Shown here in pieces: positions 1-9,118 of a stretch of DNA of 64,000 bases (the stretch's first letter is position 1; the number at the start of each line of letters is the position of its first letter). A model generated the notes under the pieces. That model did not search any database, was not told the DNA's origin, and saw only the letters and a list, made by a program, of their open reading frames with translations. The translations under genes and the position numbers were made by a program. The DNA comes from Litorilituus sediminis (lineage in GTDB: Bacteria > Pseudomonadota > Gammaproteobacteria > Enterobacterales > Alteromonadaceae). Where the stretch lies: the NCBI RefSeq assembly GCF_004295665.1, contig NZ_CP034759.1:2046001-2110000 (forward strand). The letters are read 5' to 3'.

Positions 1-739
1 GCTTAACCTTAAAGGCATGTTCATATATTTTTCTCGTCCAAATGGTATCGTGATTTGATATCAATACAGACACAGGTAACTTGGCACAGACTTCTTCCGC
101 TGCATTAGCTAAATCTGCTTGTTCATCTAGACCAAAGCCATTACCTGCATAGCTAGTAAAGCTTGCTGTTTTACTTAACGGTACATAAGGCGGATCGCAA
201 TAAATAACATCACCTTCCTTTACACGTGCAAAGGTATCCCGATAGCCTTCACAAACAAACGTGGCCTTTTGCGCTTTTTCTGCAAAGTAATTCAGCTCTA
301 ACTCAGGGAAGTATGGTCTTTTGTATTTACCAAAAGGGACATTATAGCCACCTGATTTGTTATAGCGGCATAAGCCATTATAACCGTGTCGATTCATATA
401 AAGAAAAACCAATGATCTAAAGTAGCTATCATTACTCGCATTAAACTCAGCTCGCAATTGATAGTAGTGTTCTGCTTGATTATTTTCTGGGGTAAATAAT
501 GCTTTAGCATCCTTAATAAAGGCATCAGGTTGCTTTTGCAAAATTTTATATAAGTTGATTAAGTCCTGATTAATATCGTTAAGTGTATAACTTTTATAAT
601 CAGTGTTTAAGAAAATTGAGCCGGCACCAACAAAAGGCTCTATTAAATGCTCACCTTTAGGCAACATTTTAACAATAACATCACTTAGGCCGTATTTACC
701 TCCGGCCCATTTTAAAAATGCTCGATGTTTTTTGCTCAT
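1..739 (-). CDS. dam: DNA adenine methyltransferase Dam, 3' end outside the window
   Basis: Methylates adenine in GATC sites, with roles in mismatch repair and replication timing. The visible 246 residues read MSKKHRAFLKWAGGK at the N-terminus, where FLKWAGGK is the N-terminal AdoMet-binding stretch. EPFVGAGS follows at about residues 34-41, and the catalytic DPPY at 182-185 (IYCDPPYVP). ISNHDT lies near 228. These are the motifs of the D12-class (alpha) methylases in Dam order. E. coli Dam has 278 residues, so about 30 are missing beyond base 1. It sits just downstream of damX and aroB, the usual gammaproteobacterial order, which argues for the housekeeping Dam and not a restriction-linked methylase. 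The ATG at 739 is the first Met and gives the canonical start. Confidence 0.95.
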   Translation of the reverse strand, partial: MSKKHRAFLKWAGGKYGLSDVIVKMLPKGEHLIEPFVGAGSIFLNTDYKSYTLNDINQDLINLYKILQKQPDAFIKDAKALFTPENNQAEHYYQLRAEFNASNDSYFRSLVFLYMNRHGYNGLCRYNKSGGYNVPFGKYKRPYFPELELNYFAEKAQKATFVCEGYRDTFARVKEGDVIYCDPPYVPLSKTASFTSYAGNGFGLDEQADLANAAEEVCAKLPVSVLISNHDTIWTRKIYEHAFKVK

Positions 740-799
740 TCTGCCTATTAGCCTTACTTTCAATCATAATGAAAAATTGAAGCAGGATTGTAGCCTGAT

Positions 800-2185
800 T
801 TACTGCTTAAAGGTATTTATTTCACCCACAATTGCAGAATTTGCTTTAATCCAAGGCCCTCTGCTCTTAATTTGTTCGGGCAATGAACTTAACGCCTGAC
901 TAGCTTCTGTTTTTGTTGCAAAAACTTCTGTGGTAACCACAATCATTTGGGAGTCTGCAAACTTCCTTTTATAGCTATACAAAGCTAACTCTTTATGTTC
1001 ATCAATGAACTTTTGCCATAATTCAAGCTTTGCAAAACCAGCTATCTGCACGGTATAACCATTACCAGTATCTAAATAATAATTTGCATCTAAATCATGA
1101 CTCTCTGACGCTACCACTTTCGATGTTAACTCACTATGCGTTAATGCTTGCAGTACATCAGAAGTATCTGCTGAAATAACTTCTGCAGTTTCGACTTGCA
1201 AGGCCCCAGCAACAATTGCAGAGACTATCTCTTCATTGCTAGCTTGCTCTATAGGTGATTCAAGCTCAGCCTTAGACATATCATTATGCACAGAGGCACT
1301 CTCATCGGCGACAGCGACAGCAATATCAACCGACTCACTTAATTCAGCAACAGTTAATTCTTGTTGCTCAACATTAGATACCTGCATCTTTTCTTGAGCT
1401 GCAGGCTTTGCTTCTGAGCCAAGCTCAATAGCCTTATCAGGCAAATTAGCTAAACTAAACTCTTCATACTGAGATATTGCGAAATAACTCAAAGCAGTGA
1501 ACAGTAATAAAGCGAGCACTGCTAATGATATTTTATATAAAGTTGCAGGTGATATTAACTTTGAGTTATCTGGAAATTGTTGTTGGCTAGCTTTAATTAT
1601 TTGCCCCGAATTAGCATCAACAATTGTGAGCTTACCTTTAAACAATTCTTTATTGGTTACAATATCTCGAACAGCATCTTGGCTCGCAAATAAGACCACA
1701 TTAATTGCCAGCTTTGCTTTACTGCTAATAGCAACGAGTTGACTTAATTCATATTTTAATTGCAAAGATAATGCTTGCGCATGATCTAAAACGATGGTGA
1801 TGTCTTGCTGCTGCTGATTAGCCAATTTTATGATACTAACCGCTAACGACTGCTCAGGATCAAATAAGGTATTTGCAAAAAGCTGCTCAATTATTCTACA
1901 GCGCATTTGAATATCGTTAAGCTTAGTTGAAGCTGAAACAAAAGCTACATTTAAAGCTTGCTCGGATTTTTCAGGTGACTGGCCTAAGGTAGATAGGTAT
2001 TGACTAGCAACAGCAGAATAGCTCTGTGCATTGTCATCAACAGCTAGCACCAATTGCTTAGAAAATTTAAGCACATAATCTATGCGAGCAGTTACACTAA
2101 TGGCAGTCACTTTGGTTTGGATATTCTTTTCGTTGGGCTTATCTATACTCGGCGCTAACGCAGTCATACTCAACTCTTCTATCAT
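800..2185 (-). CDS. damX: DamX-like cell division protein with SPOR domain
   Basis: A 461-residue inner-membrane protein of the DamX type. A soluble N-terminal region (about 30-200) resembles a decayed AAA-type ATPase domain. A single membrane segment lies at about 218-237 (LAVLALLLFTALSYFAI), followed by an acidic, Ala/Glu/Ser-rich linker and a C-terminal SPOR domain at 377-461 beginning YTVQIAG. SPOR domains bind denuded septal peptidoglycan, so the inferred role is at the division septum. The position between aroB and dam is the standard DamX context. Start is uncertain: Met7 (base 2167) has a GAG six bases upstream and may be the real one. The N-terminal Walker motifs are not obvious, so ATPase activity is doubtful. 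Confidence 0.85.
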   Translation of the reverse strand: MIEELSMTALAPSIDKPNEKNIQTKVTAISVTARIDYVLKFSKQLVLAVDDNAQSYSAVASQYLSTLGQSPEKSEQALNVAFVSASTKLNDIQMRCRIIEQLFANTLFDPEQSLAVSIIKLANQQQQDITIVLDHAQALSLQLKYELSQLVAISSKAKLAINVVLFASQDAVRDIVTNKELFKGKLTIVDANSGQIIKASQQQFPDNSKLISPATLYKISLAVLALLLFTALSYFAISQYEEFSLANLPDKAIELGSEAKPAAQEKMQVSNVEQQELTVAELSESVDIAVAVADESASVHNDMSKAELESPIEQASNEEIVSAIVAGALQVETAEVISADTSDVLQALTHSELTSKVVASESHDLDANYYLDTGNGYTVQIAGFAKLELWQKFIDEHKELALYSYKRKFADSQMIVVTTEVFATKTEASQALSSLPEQIKSRGPWIKANSAIVGEINTFKQ

Positions 2186-2223
2186 TTCATAGCTTATATA
2201 TTCAATATAAAGCCAACTAAAAC

Positions 2224-3288
2224 TTATAGAATTTGTTGAAGCATCTCTGGCGTGACATCATCACGAATTTCTGACTTGCCTATGGCTGTAGGAATTATAA
2301 AGCGCAGCTTACCAGCAATATTCTTTTTGTCTCGACGCATATGCTTCATAAAGTCATCAAAAGCCATATCCTCAGGTGGATTTATCGGCAGATTAAATGC
2401 AGAAAGCAAGACTTCTATACGACGAACTTCTGACACTTCTAACAAATTCATTGTTACAGCTAATTTAGCAGCAAGTACCATGCCAGCTGATACAGCCTCA
2501 CCGTGTAACCAGTTACCGTAGCCCTGCTCCGCTTCAATCGCATGGCCAAAAGTATGACCTAAATTTAATAGCGCACGCACGCCTGCTTCAGTTTCATCGC
2601 TAGCAACAATATCAGCCTTACACTGACAGCAGCGCTCGATCATTTTAGCTAAAATAGCTTTATCACCAGCATTAATTTGTTCAATGTGCTGCTCAAGCCA
2701 CTCAAAAAATGCTTGATCACCTAAGATGCCATACTTTACAACTTCTGACATACCAGCACTGAACTCTTTAGCTGGTAAGGTATCAATAGTATCAATATCA
2801 ATAACCACGGCTTGAGGCTGATAAAAAGCACCTATCATATTCTTACCAAGCGGATGGTTTACTGCTGTCTTTCCGCCTACAGATGAATCAACTTGAGATA
2901 GTACTGTTGTGGGTATTTGAATAAAGTTAACACCACGCTGATAACAAGCTGCAGCAAAACCAGTAATGTCACCAATGACACCACCGCCTAATGCTATCAA
3001 GGTTGAATCTCTGCCATGCTCATTTTTTAGTAAATGAGACATAATTCTCTCAAAGTTAGCTAGGCTTTTTTCGGCTTCACCATCAGGTAAAACAATTTCA
3101 TCGACTGAATACTTAGATAAACTAGATTTTAATTTCTCTAGATAAAGAGGGGCAACGACATCATTAGTAACAACGCAAACCCGCTGACCTTTAATATGAC
3201 TTGCTAATAAGTCACTTTGCTCAAGAAGGCCAGAATTTATATAAATAGGATAGCTTCGCTTCCCTAAATCTAGGTTTAACGTTGTCAT
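2224..3288 (-). CDS. aroB: 3-dehydroquinate synthase
   Basis: Second step of the shikimate pathway: DAHP to 3-dehydroquinate, NAD- and divalent-metal-dependent, cytosolic. The NAD-binding GGGVIGDITGFAA and the following QIPTTVLSQVDSSVGGKT block are intact, as are the later metal-ligand regions LGHTFGHAIE and WLHGEAVSAG. The longest frame begins at a TTG (3303); the ATG at 3288 gives MTTLNLDLGKRSYPI, which matches the start of known AroB proteins, so that start was chosen (354 residues). It lies 23 bp after aroK and is presumably co-transcribed with it and with damX downstream. Confidence 0.95.
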   Translation of the reverse strand: MTTLNLDLGKRSYPIYINSGLLEQSDLLASHIKGQRVCVVTNDVVAPLYLEKLKSSLSKYSVDEIVLPDGEAEKSLANFERIMSHLLKNEHGRDSTLIALGGGVIGDITGFAAACYQRGVNFIQIPTTVLSQVDSSVGGKTAVNHPLGKNMIGAFYQPQAVVIDIDTIDTLPAKEFSAGMSEVVKYGILGDQAFFEWLEQHIEQINAGDKAILAKMIERCCQCKADIVASDETEAGVRALLNLGHTFGHAIEAEQGYGNWLHGEAVSAGMVLAAKLAVTMNLLEVSEVRRIEVLLSAFNLPINPPEDMAFDDFMKHMRRDKKNIAGKLRFIIPTAIGKSEIRDDVTPEMLQQIL

Positions 3289-3311
3289 AAATTTGTTTGC
3301 CAATTGGTAGG

Positions 3312-3830
3312 TTAGAAGTCTAAACGTTCGATAATTTTATGTGCTACAACTTTAGCACTTTGATCGTCTGTTTTAACAATAATATCAGCAATCTCTTCGT
3401 AAAGAGGGTTACGCTCAACAGCTAGGTTTTCTAATACTGTACGAGGATCTTCTTTGGTTTGAAGTAATGGTCTACGACGATCTCTTTGAGTGCGCGCAAC
3501 CTGCTTATCTATGGTTGTTTCTAGATAAACAACTATGCCGCGTGCAGACAATCTATTGCGCACTTGTGAGCTTATAACAGAGCCACCACCAGTAGCTAAT
3601 ACAATGCCTTGACGCTCACTTAAGTCATCAATAACAGTCTCTTCTCTCTTACGAAAGCCTTCTTCACCTTCTAGATCAAAGACCCAGGCAATATCTGCGC
3701 CTGTGCGTCGTTCTATCTCTTGATCAGAGTCAAAGAACTCTAGGTGCAGTCTATCTGCTAATTCACGACCAATTGTACTTTTACCTGCGCCCATTGGACC
3801 AATTAGGAAAATGTTACGTTTTTCTGCCAT
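3312..3830 (-). CDS. aroK: shikimate kinase I
   Basis: Phosphorylates shikimate at the 3-hydroxyl using ATP. The Walker A loop GPMGAGKST lies at residues 11-19. The shikimate-binding [13 protein letters not shown] follows at about 32-44, then GGGSVIS near 80 and the lid arginines QRDRRRPLL near 115. The length of 172 residues equals the usual AroK length. It is the first gene after the 205-bp structured gap that follows pilQ and leads the aroK-aroB-damX-dam group. Confidence 0.96.
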   Translation of the reverse strand: MAEKRNIFLIGPMGAGKSTIGRELADRLHLEFFDSDQEIERRTGADIAWVFDLEGEEGFRKREETVIDDLSERQGIVLATGGGSVISSQVRNRLSARGIVVYLETTIDKQVARTQRDRRRPLLQTKEDPRTVLENLAVERNPLYEEIADIIVKTDDQSAKVVAHKIIERLDF

Positions 3831-4035
3831 TAGATTTACTTAATACTCGTTTAGTTAACAGTTCACACAAAAGCATTTCGACTTAATAAAGTACTTAATA
3901 TTACGCTTTTGACGTATTAGAGGTCTCCCTCGAAAATTTCAAGGGCGTAATTATCGCAATTGTTAACTATAAAATGCAAGTAACATTGTCGCTAAGTGAT
4001 ATAAAAGTCACCACCTAACGACAATGTTATGGTGA
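3831..4035. other. structured gap between pilQ and aroK
   Basis: 205 bp without a gene. It holds an 11-bp perfect inverted repeat (3981-3991 with 4019-4029) enclosing a smaller GTGA/TCAC stem (3996-3999 with 4008-4011). It also has a near-perfect 19-bp palindrome at 3927-3945 (CCCT-C-GAAA-A-TTTC-A-AGGG). The first lies just 3' of the pilQ stop on the minus strand and lacks a long T-run, so it is more likely an mRNA 3' stabilising or processing structure than a strong terminator. The second could be an operator in front of aroK. Confidence 0.5.
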
Positions 4036-6129
4036 TTAGAAGTGTTCTGTTACGATTCGTGGTGTTACAAAGATCAACAATTCTTTTTTCTGATTTGAAT
4101 CAGTAGTTGTTCTAAATGCCCAACCAAAGTAAGGAATATCGCCAAGTACAGGAACCTTAGTAACTGAACTTATTATTGCTTGCTGATATATACCACCAAG
4201 AACAATTGTCTCACCGTTATTAACCAATACTTGTGTACCTATACGTTGTGTATCGATAGCGGGTGCCACACCACTTCTAACTTCTGATACCGTATCTTGT
4301 GTTACTACTAAATCCAAAATAATCTTATCATCAGGGGTTATATGAGGTGTTACCGTTAAACTTAATACCGCTTTTTTAAACGAAACAGAGGTGGCACCAC
4401 TTGAAGCTGCTTCTTGATAAGGGATTTCAACACCTTGTTCAATATAAGCTTCTTTTTGGTTCGCCGTGGTAATACGCGGACTAGCAATCACTTCACCTTT
4501 ATTTTCTTTCTCAAGTGCTGATAATTCCAAATCTAAAATAGTGCCATTGGCAAGCCTTGCCACCTGAAATGCGATAGTACCAGCAGCTCCAGTTACAGGT
4601 AAATTAACATTCATACCATCTGCAATAGAAGGTGCACTAGGGCTGTCTCCCGGTTGGATACCATTTGCTGTATGTGTACCTTCAATTGAGCCTGATGTCG
4701 CATACTCACCATCAGTATTAGTAACCCCCCAACGAATACCTAATTCTTCATTCAAATTATCTTGAACAGTTACCATACGTGCTTCTATAACCACCTGACG
4801 CACTGGGATATCAAGTATAGTCACCATACGCTTGATATCTTCAATACTTTTAGCCGTATCACGAATTAATAAGGTATTGGTGCGTTCATCAACAGAAACA
4901 CTGCCTCGTGATGAAAGAATACTGGTATCTTCGTTCTTAATTAAGTCGGCAAATTCGGCTGCTTTAGCATAGTTAATTTGAACATACTCTGAATATAAAG
5001 GCGCTAGCTCTTCAACCTGTTGCTGAGCTTGTAATGTTTGCGCTTCACGTGCTGCTAGTTCATCACTTGGCGCAACCATTAAGATATTACCTTGCATGCG
5101 TTTATCTAAACCTTTAACTTTTAAGATAATACTTAAAGCTTGATCCCAAGGAACACCATCTAAACGTAAGGTAATATTACCTGTTACTGTATCACTCGTA
5201 ATTAAGTTAAACTCATTGTAATCAGCAATAATTTGTAAAACAGTTCTTACGGGGATATCTTGGAAGTTTAATGAAATATTTTTACCGTTAAATTCATCTG
5301 TCTCACCTAAATAACTCGGTGGCTTTTCAGCTTCTTTCTTAACAGTTAAAACAAATAAATCTGCTTCTTGCTTATGAGAAAAGGTAAAGGCTGTAGATAC
5401 ATCTACTACAACTTTAGCATTTCTGCCTTCTTTAAAGGTTTCAATACCTTTAACAATAGTACCAAAATCAGTTACATCTAATTGATACAATAACTCTTCG
5501 GCAATTTCTGTATTGTGAAATTCAATATTTACCTTGCCTAATTTATCATTTACATCAACCGCAACTGAGCTGTCATCTAAATAAACTAATACCTGAGCAT
5601 CATTGTCTTCGCTTAGTCTAAAATCAATCGAGCTGACATTATTAATAAACTGCTCACCTGCTGGACTTAACTGTTCCACAATTTCTGCAGAATCACCATA
5701 ATTAAAGGTAACGGAAAATTGGTTAGCATTTAAAGCCACATCAAAAACCGATAATTTTTCTAAATCAATTTTAGCGACAACAATACCGTCTCTAGAGGTT
5801 AAAGTAACACCTTTAACACCTGCATGGTTTATGACTGTATTCTTAAACTTTTCAGCAAAAGCACCGGCTTCAAATAATACCTCCACCATTGCTGGTGACA
5901 TAGAAGACTTAACCTCTGGTAAAGTCGATATCTCATCTGCAAATGAAAAAACCAACTCTAAGCGATCACTTTGGATGGTATTATGAGAAATATCCACTAA
6001 CTCATTCCGTTGTTCATCATTAGCTGTTGCCACAAAAGGAATTAACGCAACCAATAAGGACATTGCAAACCAGAGTGTTTTTACAGCAGTAAAGCCTTTA
6101 TAATTTTTTGTTAGATTAAATAGCATCAT
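4036..6129 (-). CDS. pilQ: type IV pilus secretin PilQ
   Basis: Forms the outer-membrane ring through which type IV pili leave the cell. The 697 residues start with a signal peptide (hydrophobic LWFAMSLLVALIPFVATA near 19-36). Two AMIN-type beta domains (about 45-260), which bind peptidoglycan, come next, then a secretin/TonB short N-terminal domain (NISLNFQDIPVRTVLQII). The C-terminal secretin domain ends with VPVLGDIPYFGWAFR and the terminal KKELLIFVTPRIV, which are secretin signatures. It is the last gene of pilMNOPQ and begins 8 bp after pilP. Start is either of two adjacent ATGs. It is distinct from the type II secretin gspD in this window, which lacks AMIN domains. Confidence 0.95.
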   Translation of the reverse strand: MMLFNLTKNYKGFTAVKTLWFAMSLLVALIPFVATANDEQRNELVDISHNTIQSDRLELVFSFADEISTLPEVKSSMSPAMVEVLFEAGAFAEKFKNTVINHAGVKGVTLTSRDGIVVAKIDLEKLSVFDVALNANQFSVTFNYGDSAEIVEQLSPAGEQFINNVSSIDFRLSEDNDAQVLVYLDDSSVAVDVNDKLGKVNIEFHNTEIAEELLYQLDVTDFGTIVKGIETFKEGRNAKVVVDVSTAFTFSHKQEADLFVLTVKKEAEKPPSYLGETDEFNGKNISLNFQDIPVRTVLQIIADYNEFNLITSDTVTGNITLRLDGVPWDQALSIILKVKGLDKRMQGNILMVAPSDELAAREAQTLQAQQQVEELAPLYSEYVQINYAKAAEFADLIKNEDTSILSSRGSVSVDERTNTLLIRDTAKSIEDIKRMVTILDIPVRQVVIEARMVTVQDNLNEELGIRWGVTNTDGEYATSGSIEGTHTANGIQPGDSPSAPSIADGMNVNLPVTGAAGTIAFQVARLANGTILDLELSALEKENKGEVIASPRITTANQKEAYIEQGVEIPYQEAASSGATSVSFKKAVLSLTVTPHITPDDKIILDLVVTQDTVSEVRSGVAPAIDTQRIGTQVLVNNGETIVLGGIYQQAIISSVTKVPVLGDIPYFGWAFRTTTDSNQKKELLIFVTPRIVTEHF

Positions 6130-6137
6130 GATGTCCT

Positions 6138-6677
6138 TTACTTGTTTGACTCTGATTTAACAATTTTCAACTCGGCTTCTCTCTCTACCCAGCATCCAGC
6201 TCCATCAGGAGATAATTCTATAATTTTCACACTTTTAGTGTTCACGTCAGTAATTCGCCCATTGTACAACCCAAGGTAATTTCCAATAGATACCCTATGT
6301 AAAGTTAAGTCGGAAGCTTCTACCAATGCCCATAAAGCCCCTTCATCCCCTAAGGTCCCTCTCATGGTTAGATCAGATAACGCATACTTTTCAAGCGGTT
6401 GCTTTCTTCTGCTAACATCAGGACTTAAACAACCAGACATTTGCTGCATTTTCTGCTGTATTACTTCAGCTTTTGGCAAAACAAAAGGACTACGCAAGTC
6501 ACTAGCAGCATAAGCCACATGGTGAAATGGCTTTACTTCAGGCATAGGGTCAATATGTCTAGTCGTTTTTGCTTTCACTTGCTCCATATAGTCTTTGATA
6601 TCACTGGTATCATCAAAGCAGCCAGCTAATTGAAGTGAAGTTGCTACTACACACAATTTAAGAATAATATTTTTCAT
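6138..6677 (-). CDS. pilP: type IV pilus assembly lipoprotein PilP
   Basis: An inner-membrane lipoprotein that links the PilN/PilO platform to the PilQ secretin. It has a lipoprotein signal with a lipobox ending LQLAGC (Cys at about residue 20), then a disordered stretch. The C-terminal beta domain contains LSDLTMRGTLGDEGALWALVEA and NYLGLYNGRITDV, typical of PilP homology-region domains. Its ATG overlaps the pilO stop codon (TAATG), which indicates translational coupling. The length of 179 residues is normal for the family. Confidence 0.93.
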   Translation of the reverse strand: MKNIILKLCVVATSLQLAGCFDDTSDIKDYMEQVKAKTTRHIDPMPEVKPFHHVAYAASDLRSPFVLPKAEVIQQKMQQMSGCLSPDVSRRKQPLEKYALSDLTMRGTLGDEGALWALVEASDLTLHRVSIGNYLGLYNGRITDVNTKSVKIIELSPDGAGCWVEREAELKIVKSESNK

Positions 6678-7273
6678 TACTCTGTCACCTCTTCTTGATA
6701 CCTATACGTTTTCGCTTGTAACTTCAAGTTCAAGGTTTCACTGTCAGATTGCGCGAGGTTAATTTTAAAATCATGTAAGGTAACAATTCGCGGTAAACCT
6801 GCAATTTTACTAACAAAGTGACCAAAAGAGTGATATGGACCTATCACTTCAATATCAATTGGTAATTCAATATATATTTCTTTACTAATTTCTGGTTGCC
6901 ACTCTAACTTAACAAAATCTAAACCACTTGTTGTACCAACAAAGGTAATATCATCAAGCAAACCAGGTGTTTCATGACTATTAGGTAAGCTACGTAATTG
7001 ATTAGCAAAAGTATCTTCCGCTTCTATCATTTGTGCTCTAAATAAATCCAAATTAGCAGCAATATGATACTTAGATCGATATGACTGTTTTAACTTTACT
7101 TCTTCTTTCTGAACCCTATCAAGTAAATCAATCTTATCACTGATGATAAAAAAGTAGCCGCCAAATAACACAGCGACACCGACGAAAATAGCCAGCAACA
7201 ACTTTGCCGCAGCAGGCCACTGTCCTATATTCTCTAACTCTAGGTTGTCAAATTGAGATGCATCAAACTTCAC
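6677..7273 (-). CDS. pilO: type IV pilus inner membrane platform protein PilO
   Basis: Bitopic inner-membrane protein that pairs with PilN in the pilus alignment subcomplex. One membrane helix lies near residues 25-45 (LLLAIFVGVAVLFGGYFF), then a coiled coil and a ferredoxin-like periplasmic domain containing GPYHSFGHFVSKIAGLPRIV. The longest frame would add six residues, but a GTG at 7273 is preceded by GGAGGT four bases upstream and gives MKFDASQFDNLELENIGQWP, the usual PilO start, so that was chosen. It is followed by pilP with a 1-bp overlap. Confidence 0.92.
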   Translation of the reverse strand: MKFDASQFDNLELENIGQWPAAAKLLLAIFVGVAVLFGGYFFIISDKIDLLDRVQKEEVKLKQSYRSKYHIAANLDLFRAQMIEAEDTFANQLRSLPNSHETPGLLDDITFVGTTSGLDFVKLEWQPEISKEIYIELPIDIEVIGPYHSFGHFVSKIAGLPRIVTLHDFKINLAQSDSETLNLKLQAKTYRYQEEVTE

Positions 7274-7333
7274 AATGACCTCCAAGCACATTCATTTTCG
7301 TAGCAAGGATATGAAATAAATCATTATTTATCA

Positions 7334-7924
7334 TTATCTTTTCCTCGCTCTTTTATTTACTGACGCTGTAGCGGATTCATCTACTAAACCTTTAATTTTA
7401 ACTTTCATCTTAAATTCGCTTAGCAGCTTAGGAGAGCCATCATCTGCAGTAATTGACTCAGGCGTTGCATCTGATAATAAATCTGAAAGTTCAATTGCCC
7501 TAATCATATTTGCAAGGTGATTGTTCGACTCACTTTTTCCGGTCAATTGAACACTATTACCTTGTTTTTCCAATTCAGTTATATAAATACCGCTTGGAAT
7601 AATCTTGGCTATTTCATCCAATACTTGAGTACCAACGTTACGGCTACGCTGTAATTGCTCAATTACATCGATACGCTTTTGCAGCGCTTCCTTCTTCTCA
7701 TTAAGCGTCTTTATTTCAGCAATTTGTATATCAAGCTGAGCTATTTCATTTTTCAAAAATTGATTTCGACTATTTTGACCATCAATACGTGACTGAAAGT
7801 AAAAGTTAACTGCGAGTACAATAACAAAAGCAAATAAGCTTACTGCCGTCAATATAGTATAATATTCCTTCTCTTTTGCCTTGAGCGCTGCTTCTCGCCA
7901 AGGAAGCAGATTTATATGTGCCAT
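7334..7924 (-). CDS. pilN: type IV pilus inner membrane platform protein PilN
   Basis: Bitopic membrane protein; its short cytoplasmic N-terminus carries the PilM-binding motif INLLPWRE (residues 4-11, from MAHINLLPWREAAL). A membrane helix (about 25-42), a coiled coil (about 45-95) and a ferredoxin-like periplasmic domain follow. The start codon overlaps the end of pilM by 13 bp, so the two are translationally coupled. The C-terminus is rich in Lys/Arg (VNKRARKR). Confidence 0.94.
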   Translation of the reverse strand: MAHINLLPWREAALKAKEKEYYTILTAVSLFAFVIVLAVNFYFQSRIDGQNSRNQFLKNEIAQLDIQIAEIKTLNEKKEALQKRIDVIEQLQRSRNVGTQVLDEIAKIIPSGIYITELEKQGNSVQLTGKSESNNHLANMIRAIELSDLLSDATPESITADDGSPKLLSEFKMKVKIKGLVDESATASVNKRARKR

Positions 7925-8991
7925 GGCGTAAAACTCCTTAAAGCTAATCCTGTAGCAACCATTAATTGAGGTGCGACATTAGCAAGTTGTTCTTTATTAA
8001 TCGAATCTGCAATGAACATATCATTGAAAGGATTAGCAATAACCGTATGAATCCCTAACTCTTCAGAAAGTAGTGATTCAACGCCTTCTAATGATGCTGT
8101 CCCTCCAGATATGATCAAATAATCAACCTTATCTTGACCACTAGTTGTCAAAAACATCTGTATGGCACGTCGAATTTGTTGCATCAATACCGTATGAAAC
8201 GGTGCTAACACCTCAAAGGTATAATTGGGAGGAAGTTCATTAGATAACTTAGCGTCTTCGGCATCATCAAATGATTTATTGTAATAAGAAACAATTGAAC
8301 GAGTATATTGCTCACCGCCAAACATTTGGTCACGGCTGTAAATATGCTTGCCAGCGTTTGTGGCTGAAAATAAGGTTACAGTGGCGCCAATATCGACAAT
8401 CGCCACCATTTTATCTTTGGCATCATCGGGCAGTTGTGGCAAACATAAATCGTAAGCTCTGCCCACTGCGTAAGACTCAACATCAATGACCTTAGCAGTA
8501 AAATTACCTGCATCAAGTGCTGCTACCCGCGCTTCGATAGACTCAGTACGAGCTGCACTTAACAGTACATTCATTTTGCTTGGATCTGATTCGTTAACGT
8601 CTAATGATTCAAAATCAAGGCTTACTTCATCTAGAGGGTATGGAATTAAGCTATCTGCTTCTATTTCAATTTGGCTAGCTAACTCTTCTTCGGTTAGCGA
8701 TACATCCATATATATTACTTTGGTGATTACTGTCTGCCCAGAGACCGCTGCAGCTGCATCAGTCGCCTTACTTGAAATATTCTTACGAATTTTTTCAATA
8801 ACACTACCGACAGCTTCAATATCTTGAATTTCTCGATCGATCACGGCACCTCGAGGCATAGGCTCAATCGCATAGTCCTCAAGTACATAACCCTCAGCTC
8901 CCTGACTAAGTAGTACAGCTTTCACTGAATGCGAACCGATATCGATTCCTACCATCATCGGGATTTTCTTTTTCCATAAATTGTCTAGCAT
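7912..8991 (-). CDS. pilM: type IV pilus actin-like ATPase PilM
   Basis: Cytoplasmic actin-fold protein that binds the PilN N-terminus and supports the pilus platform. The phosphate-1 motif VGIDIGSHSVKAVLL is near residue 14, the second nucleotide motif is AIVDIGATVTLF near 195, and YLIISGGTASLEGV lies near 290. The longest frame starts at a TTG (9003); the ATG at 8991 follows a GGG-containing stretch and gives MLDNLWKKKIP, the form expected for PilM, so it was chosen. First gene of the pilMNOPQ operon, divergent from mrcA with about 130 bp between them. Confidence 0.93.
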   Translation of the reverse strand: MLDNLWKKKIPMMVGIDIGSHSVKAVLLSQGAEGYVLEDYAIEPMPRGAVIDREIQDIEAVGSVIEKIRKNISSKATDAAAAVSGQTVITKVIYMDVSLTEEELASQIEIEADSLIPYPLDEVSLDFESLDVNESDPSKMNVLLSAARTESIEARVAALDAGNFTAKVIDVESYAVGRAYDLCLPQLPDDAKDKMVAIVDIGATVTLFSATNAGKHIYSRDQMFGGEQYTRSIVSYYNKSFDDAEDAKLSNELPPNYTFEVLAPFHTVLMQQIRRAIQMFLTTSGQDKVDYLIISGGTASLEGVESLLSEELGIHTVIANPFNDMFIADSINKEQLANVAPQLMVATGLALRSFTPWHI

Positions 8992-9118
8992 AACAGCCCA
9001 CAAATTTTATTTTTCTAATTATTTTAGACGCAAAATGCGCATAAATACATTTATTACATGCTTTTACACGATATACTAGTATTATCTTACATTTTTATCC
9101 AATATTTGAGTTTTAATT

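Noticed and set aside
1..739. Dam as part of a restriction-modification or defence system
   Set aside because: It is in the conserved aroK-aroB-damX-dam order and no restriction gene is adjacent in the window.
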